Part shown: piece by piece, positions 1 through 7,709 of the stretch | How the letters are laid out: each line of letters starts with the position of its first letter | Numbering within the stretch: the stretch's first letter is position 1 | From: Mycoplasmatota bacterium | GTDB lineage: Bacteria > Bacillota_I > Bacilli_A > RF39 > UBA660 | Direction: 5' to 3' | Assembly: GCA_022771205.1 (NCBI GenBank) | Contig: JALFCF010000001.1 | Location: 194,663 to 258,662, forward strand | Length of the DNA stretch: 64,000 bases | Translations under genes and position numbers: made by a program | The notes under the pieces: generated by a model | Seen by the model: the letters and a program-made list of their open reading frames with translations, nothing else | What the model was told of the DNA's origin: nothing | Databases searched by the model: none

Positions 1-201
1 GAAGATATAGTAAAAGAAAGACTAGCTAAAAGAGTAGTAGATGAAAATAATGCCAGTATTGCAGCTTTTGATAACTATTTATGGTTAAAAAAGAATTATC
101 CTAGAGTACCAGAAAAACTAGTAGATTTTGTGATACATACAGAAGATAATATAGAAAATCAAGTAATAGAGTTTTTAAATAAATATCATATTAACAAATA
201 A
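1..201 (+). CDS. C-terminal fragment of a protein, possibly a P-loop kinase
   Basis: The frame is open from the window edge to a TAA at 199-201 and encodes 66 residues. The tail is charged and helical, with a YLWLKKNYPRVPEKLVD stretch and a final ENQVIEFLNK helix. Tails of this kind occur in small AAA_33/zeta-like P-loop kinases, but the nucleotide-binding part lies outside the window, so the family is only a guess. It converges on the UgtP-like gene and shares a terminator hairpin with it. Confidence 0.5.
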   Translation, partial: EDIVKERLAKRVVDENNASIAAFDNYLWLKKNYPRVPEKLVDFVIHTEDNIENQVIEFLNKYHINK

Positions 202-202
202 A

Positions 203-230
203 AAAATAAAGCAATTTTGCTTTATTTTTT
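203..230. terminator. Bidirectional intrinsic terminator
   Basis: An AAATAAAGCAA / TTGCTTTATTT hairpin with a very small loop is followed by a T-run on the plus strand and preceded by an A-run that serves the minus strand. It lies between convergent genes. Confidence 0.8.
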
Positions 231-1301
231 TTGATTAAGAACAAATTCTACTAATGCTTTAGCAGAGTAAGTTTTAATATTTTCTTCTTGGTTTTTAATA
301 ATGGCATCTTGCAATGTTTTACTAGCAAGTAACTTTTTTGATTGAACAACTAAATCTGATACATTAGTTGCTTTAAGACACATTTGGTTATTAAGGAAGA
401 ATTTCATATTATAATCCTCAACTCCAGGAATTGGCATCATAAGAATTAAAGGCTTTCTAAGCTCAGCTACTTCGGTAGTAGTAACACCACCTGGTTTAGA
501 AATTACAATAGTACTAGCTTTCATATATTCACTCATATTATTAATAAAACCTTTAACAATCAATAATTCATTATCAATCTCTGAAAGTTCATTATACATT
601 TTACGGTTGTTGCCACAAATTACTACTATATAAGTATTAGGAATTTCCTCAAGCATTTGTTTAACAACTTTCTTAAGATTACCAAAGCCCATACTACCAG
701 AAGTAAGTAAAATCATATCTTTATCTCTTGGAATATCATCAGATATCTCTTGATCTAAGAATCTAGAAGAAATAGAAATACCAAATGGAAGAATTATTTC
801 TTCTTTAAAACCACCCTCGATAAATCTTTGTGTTAATAAAGGACTAGGAATTACAAAATAATCAGGATCTGTCTCAGACCAAAAAGGGATACATTCATAA
901 TCAGTTGCAACATTGATAAAATGAATTGGATGTTCTTTTTTTACAGCAGTAAGACCTAAACAAGGAAATAGGTGAGTACCAATAGCCAAATCATATTGAT
1001 TATATTTTAAAAAATTATATAATTTATCTTTTACTAATTTATTAAGTCCATAAACAGGACTAGGCATTTTAGTCTTACTATATAGTTCACCTAATTTATA
1101 AACACTACCAAAAACTTTACCATTTCCTTTAGTTGAATCTAAATAAATTTTTTCAGCAATATCAGAAGCATTTTTACCAACTAAATCAAAATAATCAACA
1201 ACATCACATGTAACATTATATTTTTCAAATTCTTCTTTAATATAATTGGCACAAGCATTGTGACCACCACCAGTTTTACAAGAAAAAACAACTATTTTCA
1301 C
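222..1301 (-). CDS. ugtP: UgtP-like diacylglycerol glucosyltransferase (GT28/MGDG synthase family)
   Basis: The 359-aa protein has the MGDG-synthase N-terminal GGGH motif at residues 11-14 and a C-terminal GT28 nucleotide-sugar site with the SKPGGVTTTE motif around residues 265-275. Family members move glucose or galactose from a UDP-sugar to diacylglycerol at the inner membrane face, making glycolipids and lipoteichoic acid anchors. The start is GTG at 1301, preceded by GGGGTGATAAATA. Its G is also the last base of the upstream gene's TAG stop, so the two genes are translationally coupled. Substrate specificity (mono- or processive glucosylation) cannot be read from sequence. Confidence 0.8.
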   Translation of the reverse strand: MKIVVFSCKTGGGHNACANYIKEEFEKYNVTCDVVDYFDLVGKNASDIAEKIYLDSTKGNGKVFGSVYKLGELYSKTKMPSPVYGLNKLVKDKLYNFLKYNQYDLAIGTHLFPCLGLTAVKKEHPIHFINVATDYECIPFWSETDPDYFVIPSPLLTQRFIEGGFKEEIILPFGISISSRFLDQEISDDIPRDKDMILLTSGSMGFGNLKKVVKQMLEEIPNTYIVVICGNNRKMYNELSEIDNELLIVKGFINNMSEYMKASTIVISKPGGVTTTEVAELRKPLILMMPIPGVEDYNMKFFLNNQMCLKATNVSDLVVQSKKLLASKTLQDAIIKNQEENIKTYSAKALVEFVLNQKK

Positions 1302-1942
1302 TATTTATCACCCCAACTATTATTGTACATATTTTTTAAATATTTTTGATTAAATGTTCTATCTAAAAACTTTTCATATTGATTTCCTGGAGGAATACCA
1401 TGTTCTACTTCTCTAGCTCTAACGAAAGCACTACAAGTAATTAAAATATCAAAACCAAGAAAGATAAGTAATCCAACCATTAGCTTTTTTCCAAAGTTAT
1501 AATCGAATTTATCAATAAGCTTAATTAGATAAGGATAAATCAATTTAACCCAAACTATAGCCAAAATTCCCCAGAAAATAGAATAGGTAAAACAAATACG
1601 TCCATTAATATTTAAAAATTTAGAGGAATAATCCCAAGCGGAAAATCCTAACACTAATTCCATTCCCCAACTCATAATGTATTCTAAAACAGAACCACCA
1701 ATAAAACCGATTAAAAATATTTTAAAATAATTATCGTTTTGATATTTAACAAGCAAAGCAGAAAGAAAGCAAGCAGAAAGTCCATAAGCAGCATTAAAAG
1801 GACCAATAACTAGAGCTGAATGATTCATGAATATACCATGTTTTAAAAATGAAAAAACTCCCTCAACAATCCAACCAACAAAACATCCGACAATAAAAAT
1901 CCAAAATAAATAATAAATTTTTTTTATAAACTCTTTTCTCAT
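1301..1942 (-). CDS. Putative polytopic membrane protein (CmpB-type 'ABC permease' family)
   Basis: About 213 residues with five or six hydrophobic segments. The sequence, with conserved GWIVEG near the N-terminus and later GGSVLEY, looks like the PF06541 family often annotated 'putative ABC transporter permease'. No ABC ATPase is adjacent, so a transport role is unsupported. I chose the ATG at 1942 because GGTGATGTTT lies just upstream; an ATG at 1948 has its SD too close. A TGATATACT extended -10 lies just upstream. It precedes the glycolipid glucosyltransferase and shares one base with it, which hints at an envelope-lipid role. Confidence 0.65.
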   Translation of the reverse strand: MRKEFIKKIYYLFWIFIVGCFVGWIVEGVFSFLKHGIFMNHSALVIGPFNAAYGLSACFLSALLVKYQNDNYFKIFLIGFIGGSVLEYIMSWGMELVLGFSAWDYSSKFLNINGRICFTYSIFWGILAIVWVKLIYPYLIKLIDKFDYNFGKKLMVGLLIFLGFDILITCSAFVRAREVEHGIPPGNQYEKFLDRTFNQKYLKNMYNNSWGDK

Positions 1943-2007
1943 AAACATCACCAGTAGTATATCATATTTTATCTTGAAAAGAAAGGTGTCACACCAACCG
2001 AAACAAC

Positions 2008-2036
2008 TTGGCAAATTAATTAGCAAGAGTTATAAT
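2008..2036 (+). promoter_or_regulatory. Sigma-A promoter for the HAD/ASCH genes
   Basis: TTGGCA at 2008-2013 and TATAAT at 2031-2036 are separated by exactly 17 bases, upstream of the HAD gene. Confidence 0.75.
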
Positions 2037-2063
2037 AGGAAAAATTAAGAAAAGAGGAAAATA

Positions 2064-2786
2064 ATGACAAAATATGAATTATTAATATTTGACTTAGATG
2101 ATACTTTAATTGACAATGATGAAAACGTACGATATGCATTCCAAAAGATGACGGAATTATTAGGATATTCATATAGCGATGAATTATTTAAGTCTTGGCA
2201 AAAATTTGATAAGCAATTTTGGTTGGATTTTTATAATGAAAAGATTGAAGTCCCTTATAAAAAAGATGATCAAAGATTCGTACCATTCATCCAAAGCCTT
2301 AGATACAATCAATTTTTTAGTCCAAATCTTTCTATGGAACAAGCACTAGAAATAAACCCTAAGTTCATTGATTGGTTAAAAGAAACTGTAGTAGCTGAAG
2401 AGGGCTGTTTTGAAACACTAGAACATCTTCATCAAAAAGGATATCGTTTAGTGGTTGCAACCAATGGAGCAAATCAAGCAATCGAAGCAAAATTAACAAA
2501 AATTAATTGTAGACAATTTATTAATAATACATTTTCTGCCGATATGACGAAAGAATGTGTGACAAAGCCTAATCCAATATATTTTGATGAACTATTAGAC
2601 TACTTAAATTATCATGATAGAAATAAAATATTATTAATTGGTGATTCCCTACATTCTGAAGTACAGGGAGGAATTAACGCAGGAATTGATACATGCTGGT
2701 ATAATAGAAATCAAAACATGACTCCGTCTGATTGCACCCCAACGATGGAAATATATAAACTAAAAGAATTAACAAAAAAATTATAA
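2064..2786 (+). CDS. YjjG-like HAD-superfamily nucleotidase/phosphatase
   Basis: The 240-aa protein carries all HAD motifs: DLDDT at residues 10-14 with nucleophile Asp10 and acid Asp12, the motif II ATNG stretch, a lysine in the TKPNP region, and the GDSLHSEVQGG motif with metal-binding acids. The helical cap and overall length match YjjG-type noncanonical pyrimidine nucleotidases, which remove phosphate from modified dNMPs and UMP-like substrates. RBS AAGAGGAAAATA precedes the ATG. The ASCH gene follows nine bases downstream, so the two are probably cotranscribed. The exact substrate is unknown. Confidence 0.8.
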   Translation: MTKYELLIFDLDDTLIDNDENVRYAFQKMTELLGYSYSDELFKSWQKFDKQFWLDFYNEKIEVPYKKDDQRFVPFIQSLRYNQFFSPNLSMEQALEINPKFIDWLKETVVAEEGCFETLEHLHQKGYRLVVATNGANQAIEAKLTKINCRQFINNTFSADMTKECVTKPNPIYFDELLDYLNYHDRNKILLIGDSLHSEVQGGINAGIDTCWYNRNQNMTPSDCTPTMEIYKLKELTKKL

Positions 2787-2795
2787 GGAGTACCA

Positions 2796-3188
2796 ATGAA
2801 AGTAATTAGTTTAACGGAACCTTTTGCCACTTTAATTAAAGAGCATAAAAAGCAAATAGAAACTAGAAGTTGGAAAACTTCATATAGAGGACAATTATAT
2901 ATTCATGCGAGTAATACAAGAATTCCAAAAGAGTGGAAAGAAAATAAAGAATTGATGAATCTTGTAAAAGAAGAATTATCTTTTGGCAAAATCATTTGTA
3001 AGTGTAATTTGGTCGATTGTATTGAGATGACAGAAGATTGGATTGATAAAATAAAAAAAGAAAAACCAGAAGAATACATGTGTGGCATCTATGAAAAAGG
3101 TCGTTACGCATGGATATTAGAAGATATAGAAGTATTATCTAAACCAATTGAAGTAAAAGGCCATTTAGGAATTTGGAATTATAAATAA
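2796..3188 (+). CDS. ASCH-domain protein
   Basis: A 130-residue protein consisting of a single ASCH domain. The N-terminal KVISLTEPFATLI and ETRSW motifs and the later GKIICKCNLVDC strand are typical. ASCH domains have a PUA-like beta-barrel and bind RNA; some hydrolyse N4-acetylcytidine. Its place directly behind a nucleotidase suggests a role in processing modified nucleotides or RNA, which is inference. RBS AAGGAGTACCA precedes the ATG. Confidence 0.75.
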   Translation: MKVISLTEPFATLIKEHKKQIETRSWKTSYRGQLYIHASNTRIPKEWKENKELMNLVKEELSFGKIICKCNLVDCIEMTEDWIDKIKKEKPEEYMCGIYEKGRYAWILEDIEVLSKPIEVKGHLGIWNYK

Positions 3189-3244
3189 AGACTTAAAAAA
3201 AATCAAGATTTGTGATAAAATAAACTCTTGGAAGGCGTGATAAT

Positions 3245-3658
3245 ATGAAAAACAACATAGTGGAATTTAGACAAGATCCAATGATTGAAATTGATAAACT
3301 CGATCAATTAGGAGATAAAATTTTATATTTAAATGAAACAGGAATGGATGAATTAAAAAGTTATTCTAGAATAATTTTAGATTTTCCTATACCAGAAGAG
3401 TTTAATAAACAGTTTCCAAATGCTAATGAAGAAAATACATTTTTCCTAAAATCAACAGCAGGTATAGATGACGAAGGAAGAGAATTTCCAGAAACATACT
3501 TTGTTATAGAAAACACTAAAAATGAAGATTTTCCATATAAGATATTAGGTTTATATTCATTTGGAAATTGCTATATATCTCCACAAGTAGGAGAAGAAAT
3601 TTATTTAAAAATGGTAAAAGGAAAAATGATGATAAGAGGAGAACATATAGGCAAGTAA
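3245..3658 (+). CDS. Hypothetical protein
   Basis: 137 residues with no family recognised. It is soluble, acidic and mixed alpha/beta, with no signal peptide or membrane segment. The start is supported by GGCGTGATAATATG. The last codons lie inside a hairpin (GCAAGT / ACTTGC) that also overlaps the start of the next gene. Confidence 0.6.
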   Translation: MKNNIVEFRQDPMIEIDKLDQLGDKILYLNETGMDELKSYSRIILDFPIPEEFNKQFPNANEENTFFLKSTAGIDDEGREFPETYFVIENTKNEDFPYKILGLYSFGNCYISPQVGEEIYLKMVKGKMMIRGEHIGK

Positions 3659-3671
3659 TAACTTGCTTTTT
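3651..3671 (+). terminator. Short hairpin spanning a stop codon, terminator-like
   Basis: GCAAGT, loop AATA and ACTTGC are followed by TTTTT. The hairpin contains the TAA of the upstream gene and runs up to the next gene's ATG at 3672. It would act as a weak terminator or attenuator. Confidence 0.5.
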
Positions 3672-4718
3672 ATGTATAGAAATTTTATGAACAACATAGT
3701 AGAAACGTTTTTAAACGAAAAAGGATACAGAGAAAGAAAAGATATTCTAGGAATAATTTTATATGGCAGTTCTATATATCATACTGCAACACATTTTTCA
3801 GACATAGATTTGTTGATAATAACAGAAAATGATAAAAATTATAAAGGATTAACATATATAGAAAATCAAAAAATAGAATATTTTGAAAGAAATATATATG
3901 ATATTTTACAAAAGATAGAAACACTAGATGAAAGTTTAGATCGCTCTTTAATTTCTATTTTTACAAACGGAAAGACTCTTTTCAGTAAATATAATACTGT
4001 AGAAAATATAACAGAAGATATTTTATGTCATGATGAAAATGTAATAAAGAAAAAAAGAACTACTCATTCTGCAAAATTTACAGAGTTTTATAACTTATTA
4101 CAAAAAACTTCTAAAGATTCTCCATTATTTAACTATTTTTATTACAATTTATTAGAAGAAATTAGAAAAGAATATCATAGAGAAAAAGGCTTTTCAAAAT
4201 TGCCAGCTACAAAGATTTTAGAATTATATTCAAATGAAGAGTATGCTACCAAGTATTATTGCGTAATATTACCATCACGAGAATTTAGAAATATTTATTT
4301 AACGCTATTAACTGATGGATATGAAGAAGAAACTTTTACCTCTTTATTATCAACTCTCTCACCTAAAGAAAACCAAAGAACCACTTCCTATCAGAAAAGT
4401 AGAGGAGAAATTAAGTATCAAAGTACAGTTGTAAATACTTCACTAGATAAATATTTAGCTCATAAAGAAGAAGGAAAGAAAGATAGCGCTAGTATTTATT
4501 ATTTGACGTTAGAAAAGATAAGAAGTCTTTATTGCAACATTCAAGGATTAGATAGTTGTGATATAATAGATAATGAATATGAAGAAGAATTTCAAATGAA
4601 GTTCCTGCAGTGTTTAACAACACCCAAAGAAGAACATATCAGAGAATTATTCCAATATGTAACAGAACCACTAAATATGAATTATAAAGAATATAAAGTG
4701 TATGAACTAACTAGTTAA
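3672..4718 (+). CDS. Nucleotidyltransferase-fold protein with long C-terminal domain
   Basis: About 348 residues. The N-terminal 100 residues hold the Pol-beta nucleotidyltransferase signature: LYGSS followed about ten residues later by DIDLLII, giving the two metal-binding aspartates. The rest is helical and unassigned, like aminoglycoside-adenylyltransferase-type or HEPN-bearing proteins. No Shine-Dalgarno is visible before the ATG at 3672 or the next one at 3687, so the exact start is uncertain. Substrate unknown. Confidence 0.65.
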   Translation: MYRNFMNNIVETFLNEKGYRERKDILGIILYGSSIYHTATHFSDIDLLIITENDKNYKGLTYIENQKIEYFERNIYDILQKIETLDESLDRSLISIFTNGKTLFSKYNTVENITEDILCHDENVIKKKRTTHSAKFTEFYNLLQKTSKDSPLFNYFYYNLLEEIRKEYHREKGFSKLPATKILELYSNEEYATKYYCVILPSREFRNIYLTLLTDGYEEETFTSLLSTLSPKENQRTTSYQKSRGEIKYQSTVVNTSLDKYLAHKEEGKKDSASIYYLTLEKIRSLYCNIQGLDSCDIIDNEYEEEFQMKFLQCLTTPKEEHIRELFQYVTEPLNMNYKEYKVYELTS

Positions 4719-4736
4719 TAGAAAGGAATCAGAAAT

Positions 4737-5363
4737 ATGTTAACAGTAAATTGTCAAAGTAGTATAAAAATATCTGAAGAAAAAACAGTGTATTTTGATC
4801 CTTTAAAAGTAGAAGAAAATCATGATGCAGATTTAATTCTTATTACTCATTCTCACTGGGATCATTTCTCAACAGAAGATATTTTAAAAGTAAAGAAAGA
4901 ACTCACCAAAGTTATTGGACCTAAGGATATTAAAAAGGATTTGTTAGAAATAGGATTTAAAGAAGAAAATATAATTATAATGCTTCCATATCAAGAATTA
5001 GCGATAGAAAACCTCATAATAAAAACTGTTCCAGCATATAACAAAGAAAAAGATTATCATCCAAAAGGAAATAATTGGCTAGGTTATTTATTAACAACAA
5101 ATAATAAAACATATTACATAATGGGAGATACAGATGCTTTAGAAGAAAATGAAAATATAAAATGTGATGTATTATTTATTCCTATTGGTGGTACTTATAC
5201 CATGGATGCAACAGAAGCAGCCATATTCACTAATAAATTAAATCCAAAAACAGTAGTACCAATTCACTATGGATTAGTTGTTGGAACAAAAGAAGATTTA
5301 AATACCTTTAAAGAAAATTTAAAAGAAGACATAAAAATAGAGGAAAAACTATTTATGTTATAA
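4737..5363 (+). CDS. Metallo-beta-lactamase-fold hydrolase (UPF0173/UlaG-like)
   Basis: A 208-aa MBL-fold protein. It has the zinc motif HSHWDH (His38, His40, Asp42, His43), a later MGDTDAL acidic ligand and a PIHYG histidine near residue 178. Length and order match UlaG/UPF0173-type metal-dependent hydrolases, which have varied substrates. RBS GAAAGGAATC precedes the ATG. It follows the nucleotidyltransferase by 18 bases and probably shares its transcript. Confidence 0.8.
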   Translation: MLTVNCQSSIKISEEKTVYFDPLKVEENHDADLILITHSHWDHFSTEDILKVKKELTKVIGPKDIKKDLLEIGFKEENIIIMLPYQELAIENLIIKTVPAYNKEKDYHPKGNNWLGYLLTTNNKTYYIMGDTDALEENENIKCDVLFIPIGGTYTMDATEAAIFTNKLNPKTVVPIHYGLVVGTKEDLNTFKENLKEDIKIEEKLFML

Positions 5364-5385
5364 GTTACCTCTTTTTTTGTTTATA

Positions 5386-5414
5386 TTGAAAAAAAACAGC
5401 AAATATGATAGAAT
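5386..5414 (+). promoter_or_regulatory. Sigma-A promoter for the AI-2E-family gene
   Basis: TTGAAA at 5386-5391, 17-base spacer, TAGAAT at 5409-5414 with an upstream TG (extended -10). Confidence 0.65.
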
Positions 5415-5444
5415 CATAACCAATCAAGAGTAGTAGGTGATAAT

Positions 5445-6614
5445 ATGTTAGATTTAGAAAAAAATAAAAAAACAATTATGGAATTAATATTCTTTACAAT
5501 AGTAGTTATTTTTCTCTTTATAAACATTTCTTATATTTGGACATTTATTAAATACATTATTACAATATTTATGCCTTTTATTATCGGAGCAATGATTGCC
5601 TTCGTCTTAAATGTATTATTAAATGTAGTAGAAAATAAATTATTTGCAAAACTTAACAAGAAAAGTTCTAAAACCTGGAAAAAACTAAAAAGACCAGTCT
5701 CATTAACAACAACGTTTATTATCATTATAGCCCTTCTAACTTTGGTTTCAGGTCTTGTAATTCCTCAATTAAAAAACACAGTAGAACTATTTACAGAAAA
5801 TTTTGATTCTTATCAAAAACAAAGTATAGAAGTATTAGAAAAAATAGGGATAAAAGATAAAGAAGTTAAGAAAATTGATAAAGAGTTATCTAATTTAGAA
5901 AAAGAAGTAACTACATATTTTTCTGAAAATAAACAAGAAATTATGCAAACTACTGTAGGTATAGCAAGTACTGTAATAGGAACTATAACATCTTTAGGAA
6001 TAGGAATTGTCTTTGCTATTTATGTCTTATTGAAAAAAGAAGATTTAAGTAGACAATTCAAAAAATTATCTAGAGCATATTTATCTGAAGATAAACAAAA
6101 GAAACTAGTAGAAATAAGTGAGTTATCCAATAAAACTTTTGGTAATTTTATAAGTGGTCAATTTTTAGAAGCTATCATTATTGGTATATTATGTTTTATA
6201 GGTATGATGATACTAAGAATACCATATGCTGCAACTATTTCTGTCTTAGTTGGCTTTACTGCCTTAATACCAGTTTTTGGAGCCTTTATTGGAACTATCG
6301 TTGGAGCATTTTTAATTTTGATGGTAGATCCAACCAAGGCGTTAATATTTGTCATTTTTATTCTAATATTACAACAATTAGAAGGAAACCTAATTTATCC
6401 CAAAGTAGTAGGAACTTCAGTTGGACTTCCTGGATTATGGGTCTTAGTAGCAGTAACTGTAGGAGCCAGTATAGGAGGAATCTCAGGAATGTTACTAAGT
6501 GTACCAATTTGTTCTATTATATATAGTATTGTAAGAACAAATGTAAACGATAAAATAGATAAAAAGAATACGGAAAAAATAAAAATAGAACAAAAGAAAA
6601 AGAGAGCTACTTAA
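5445..6614 (+). CDS. AI-2E/PerM-family transporter
   Basis: The 389-aa protein has two N-terminal membrane helices, a soluble coiled segment (about residues 115-170), then further helices including the conserved GFTALIPVFGAFIG-type stretch and a PKVVG motif near residue 320. This is the AI-2 exporter/PerM (UPF0118) architecture, whose members include small-molecule exporters and Na+/H+ antiporters. The start is supported by GTAGGTGATAATATG. The C-terminus is lysine-rich. The gene overlaps the convergent phosphatase gene by four bases. Confidence 0.82.
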   Translation: MLDLEKNKKTIMELIFFTIVVIFLFINISYIWTFIKYIITIFMPFIIGAMIAFVLNVLLNVVENKLFAKLNKKSSKTWKKLKRPVSLTTTFIIIIALLTLVSGLVIPQLKNTVELFTENFDSYQKQSIEVLEKIGIKDKEVKKIDKELSNLEKEVTTYFSENKQEIMQTTVGIASTVIGTITSLGIGIVFAIYVLLKKEDLSRQFKKLSRAYLSEDKQKKLVEISELSNKTFGNFISGQFLEAIIIGILCFIGMMILRIPYAATISVLVGFTALIPVFGAFIGTIVGAFLILMVDPTKALIFVIFILILQQLEGNLIYPKVVGTSVGLPGLWVLVAVTVGASIGGISGMLLSVPICSIIYSIVRTNVNDKIDKKNTEKIKIEQKKKRAT

Positions 6615-7075
6615 AAGTTCTCTTTTTTCTTTAAATAATCTAAAAAAGCTCGACAACCCAACTCGATTTCTTGATAAGTAAGAGAAAAATTTCCTGTATA
6701 CCAAGGATCAGCAATATCTTTTTTTAATGAAGTAAAATCCAAAATGCGATGTATTTTAAACTCATTATCATGGACAAATAAATTTCTCATCAAACGACAA
6801 TTTAAAGAATCTGCACTAATAAAATAATCAAAGTTATGATAATCATCTTTTACTAATTGAATAGCTTTTCTAGGAGTATATGGAATATGATGTTTATTTA
6901 GTTCAAAAATTGTACCAGAATGAATAGAGTTTCCTAATTCTTCATCACTAGTTCCGCGGGACTCTACACAAATCTGCGAATTTAAATTTTCTTTTTCTAT
7001 CATATCTTTAAAAACAAATTCAGCCATAGGACTTCTACATATATTACCAAGGCAGACAAAACATACTTTAATCAA
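6611..7075 (-). CDS. Low-molecular-weight protein-tyrosine phosphatase
   Basis: About 154 residues with the N-terminal P-loop CLGNICRS (nucleophile Cys, phosphate-binding Arg) and a C-terminal DP pair (IADPWYTG) that supplies the general acid. These are the complete LMW-PTP catalytic set. I prefer a TTG start at 7075, because AAAGGATGATAATA precedes it with the spacing usual in this genome; an ATG at 7084 would abut its SD. Family members reverse tyrosine or arginine phosphorylation; the target here is unknown. Confidence 0.85.
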   Translation of the reverse strand: MIKVCFVCLGNICRSPMAEFVFKDMIEKENLNSQICVESRGTSDEELGNSIHSGTIFELNKHHIPYTPRKAIQLVKDDYHNFDYFISADSLNCRLMRNLFVHDNEFKIHRILDFTSLKKDIADPWYTGNFSLTYQEIELGCRAFLDYLKKKENF

Positions 7076-7182
7076 TATTATCATCCTTTCACAAACAGAA
7101 TATCATATATTTTTAAAACAAGAAAGAAACTTATGTTATAATTAATATGGGAAGATATTAAAATAAGAGAGAGGCTAAATAT

Positions 7183-7698
7183 ATGAAAAATATTGAATTT
7201 GTAAAAGGAATACTAATAACACCAGATGGACAAAAACATCCATTTGGAAAGCAGAGTTATGAATCAGTAAAAAATCTAAAAAAAGAAAACTATCATGATT
7301 CAGCATTTAATGATGAAATATTACCACAATCATGGTTTCAAAAATTACAGGAAGAGTTAGGATTTGAATATACAACTGATACTATTCATCGACAATTAAT
7401 GACCATGGCTGCAAAAGGAATAATAGTTATGTTGAATGGAAGTAATCCCAACCAATATGGAGAATATAATGTCTACTGTATTCATACACCTAAAAAGTTA
7501 TCTTCAGCCCAAAAAGAAGTATTAGAAAACGATTATCTTTCTTTTAAAGAAGTAATAGAAAGAAAAAATGCCTATTTTGAAGCAGATGGCTTTGATGAAA
7601 ATGAAAACTATATTTGGAATGACTTTGTCTATAATTTAGATGAGTTTTATGATAGAATGAATTTAAATAGAGAAGAATACAAAGGGAAAGGAAGATAG
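7183..7698 (+). CDS. Hypothetical protein
   Basis: 171 residues, soluble, with no recognised family. It has an aromatic, acidic C-terminus and a central segment with TTDTIHRQLMTMAAKGI that could be a winged-helix-like unit, which is weak. It precedes the Ca2+-type P-ATPase gene by 11 bases, so it is likely cotranscribed with it. RBS GAGAGGCTAAAT precedes the ATG. Confidence 0.6.
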   Translation: MKNIEFVKGILITPDGQKHPFGKQSYESVKNLKKENYHDSAFNDEILPQSWFQKLQEELGFEYTTDTIHRQLMTMAAKGIIVMLNGSNPNQYGEYNVYCIHTPKKLSSAQKEVLENDYLSFKEVIERKNAYFEADGFDENENYIWNDFVYNLDEFYDRMNLNREEYKGKGR

Positions 7699-7709
7699 AA
7701 AAAGAAGAT

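Noticed and set aside
6191-6526. Plus-strand ORF inside the AI-2E-family gene
   Set aside because: It is a frame-shifted shadow with odd composition and no SD; the AI-2E frame is clearly the coding one.
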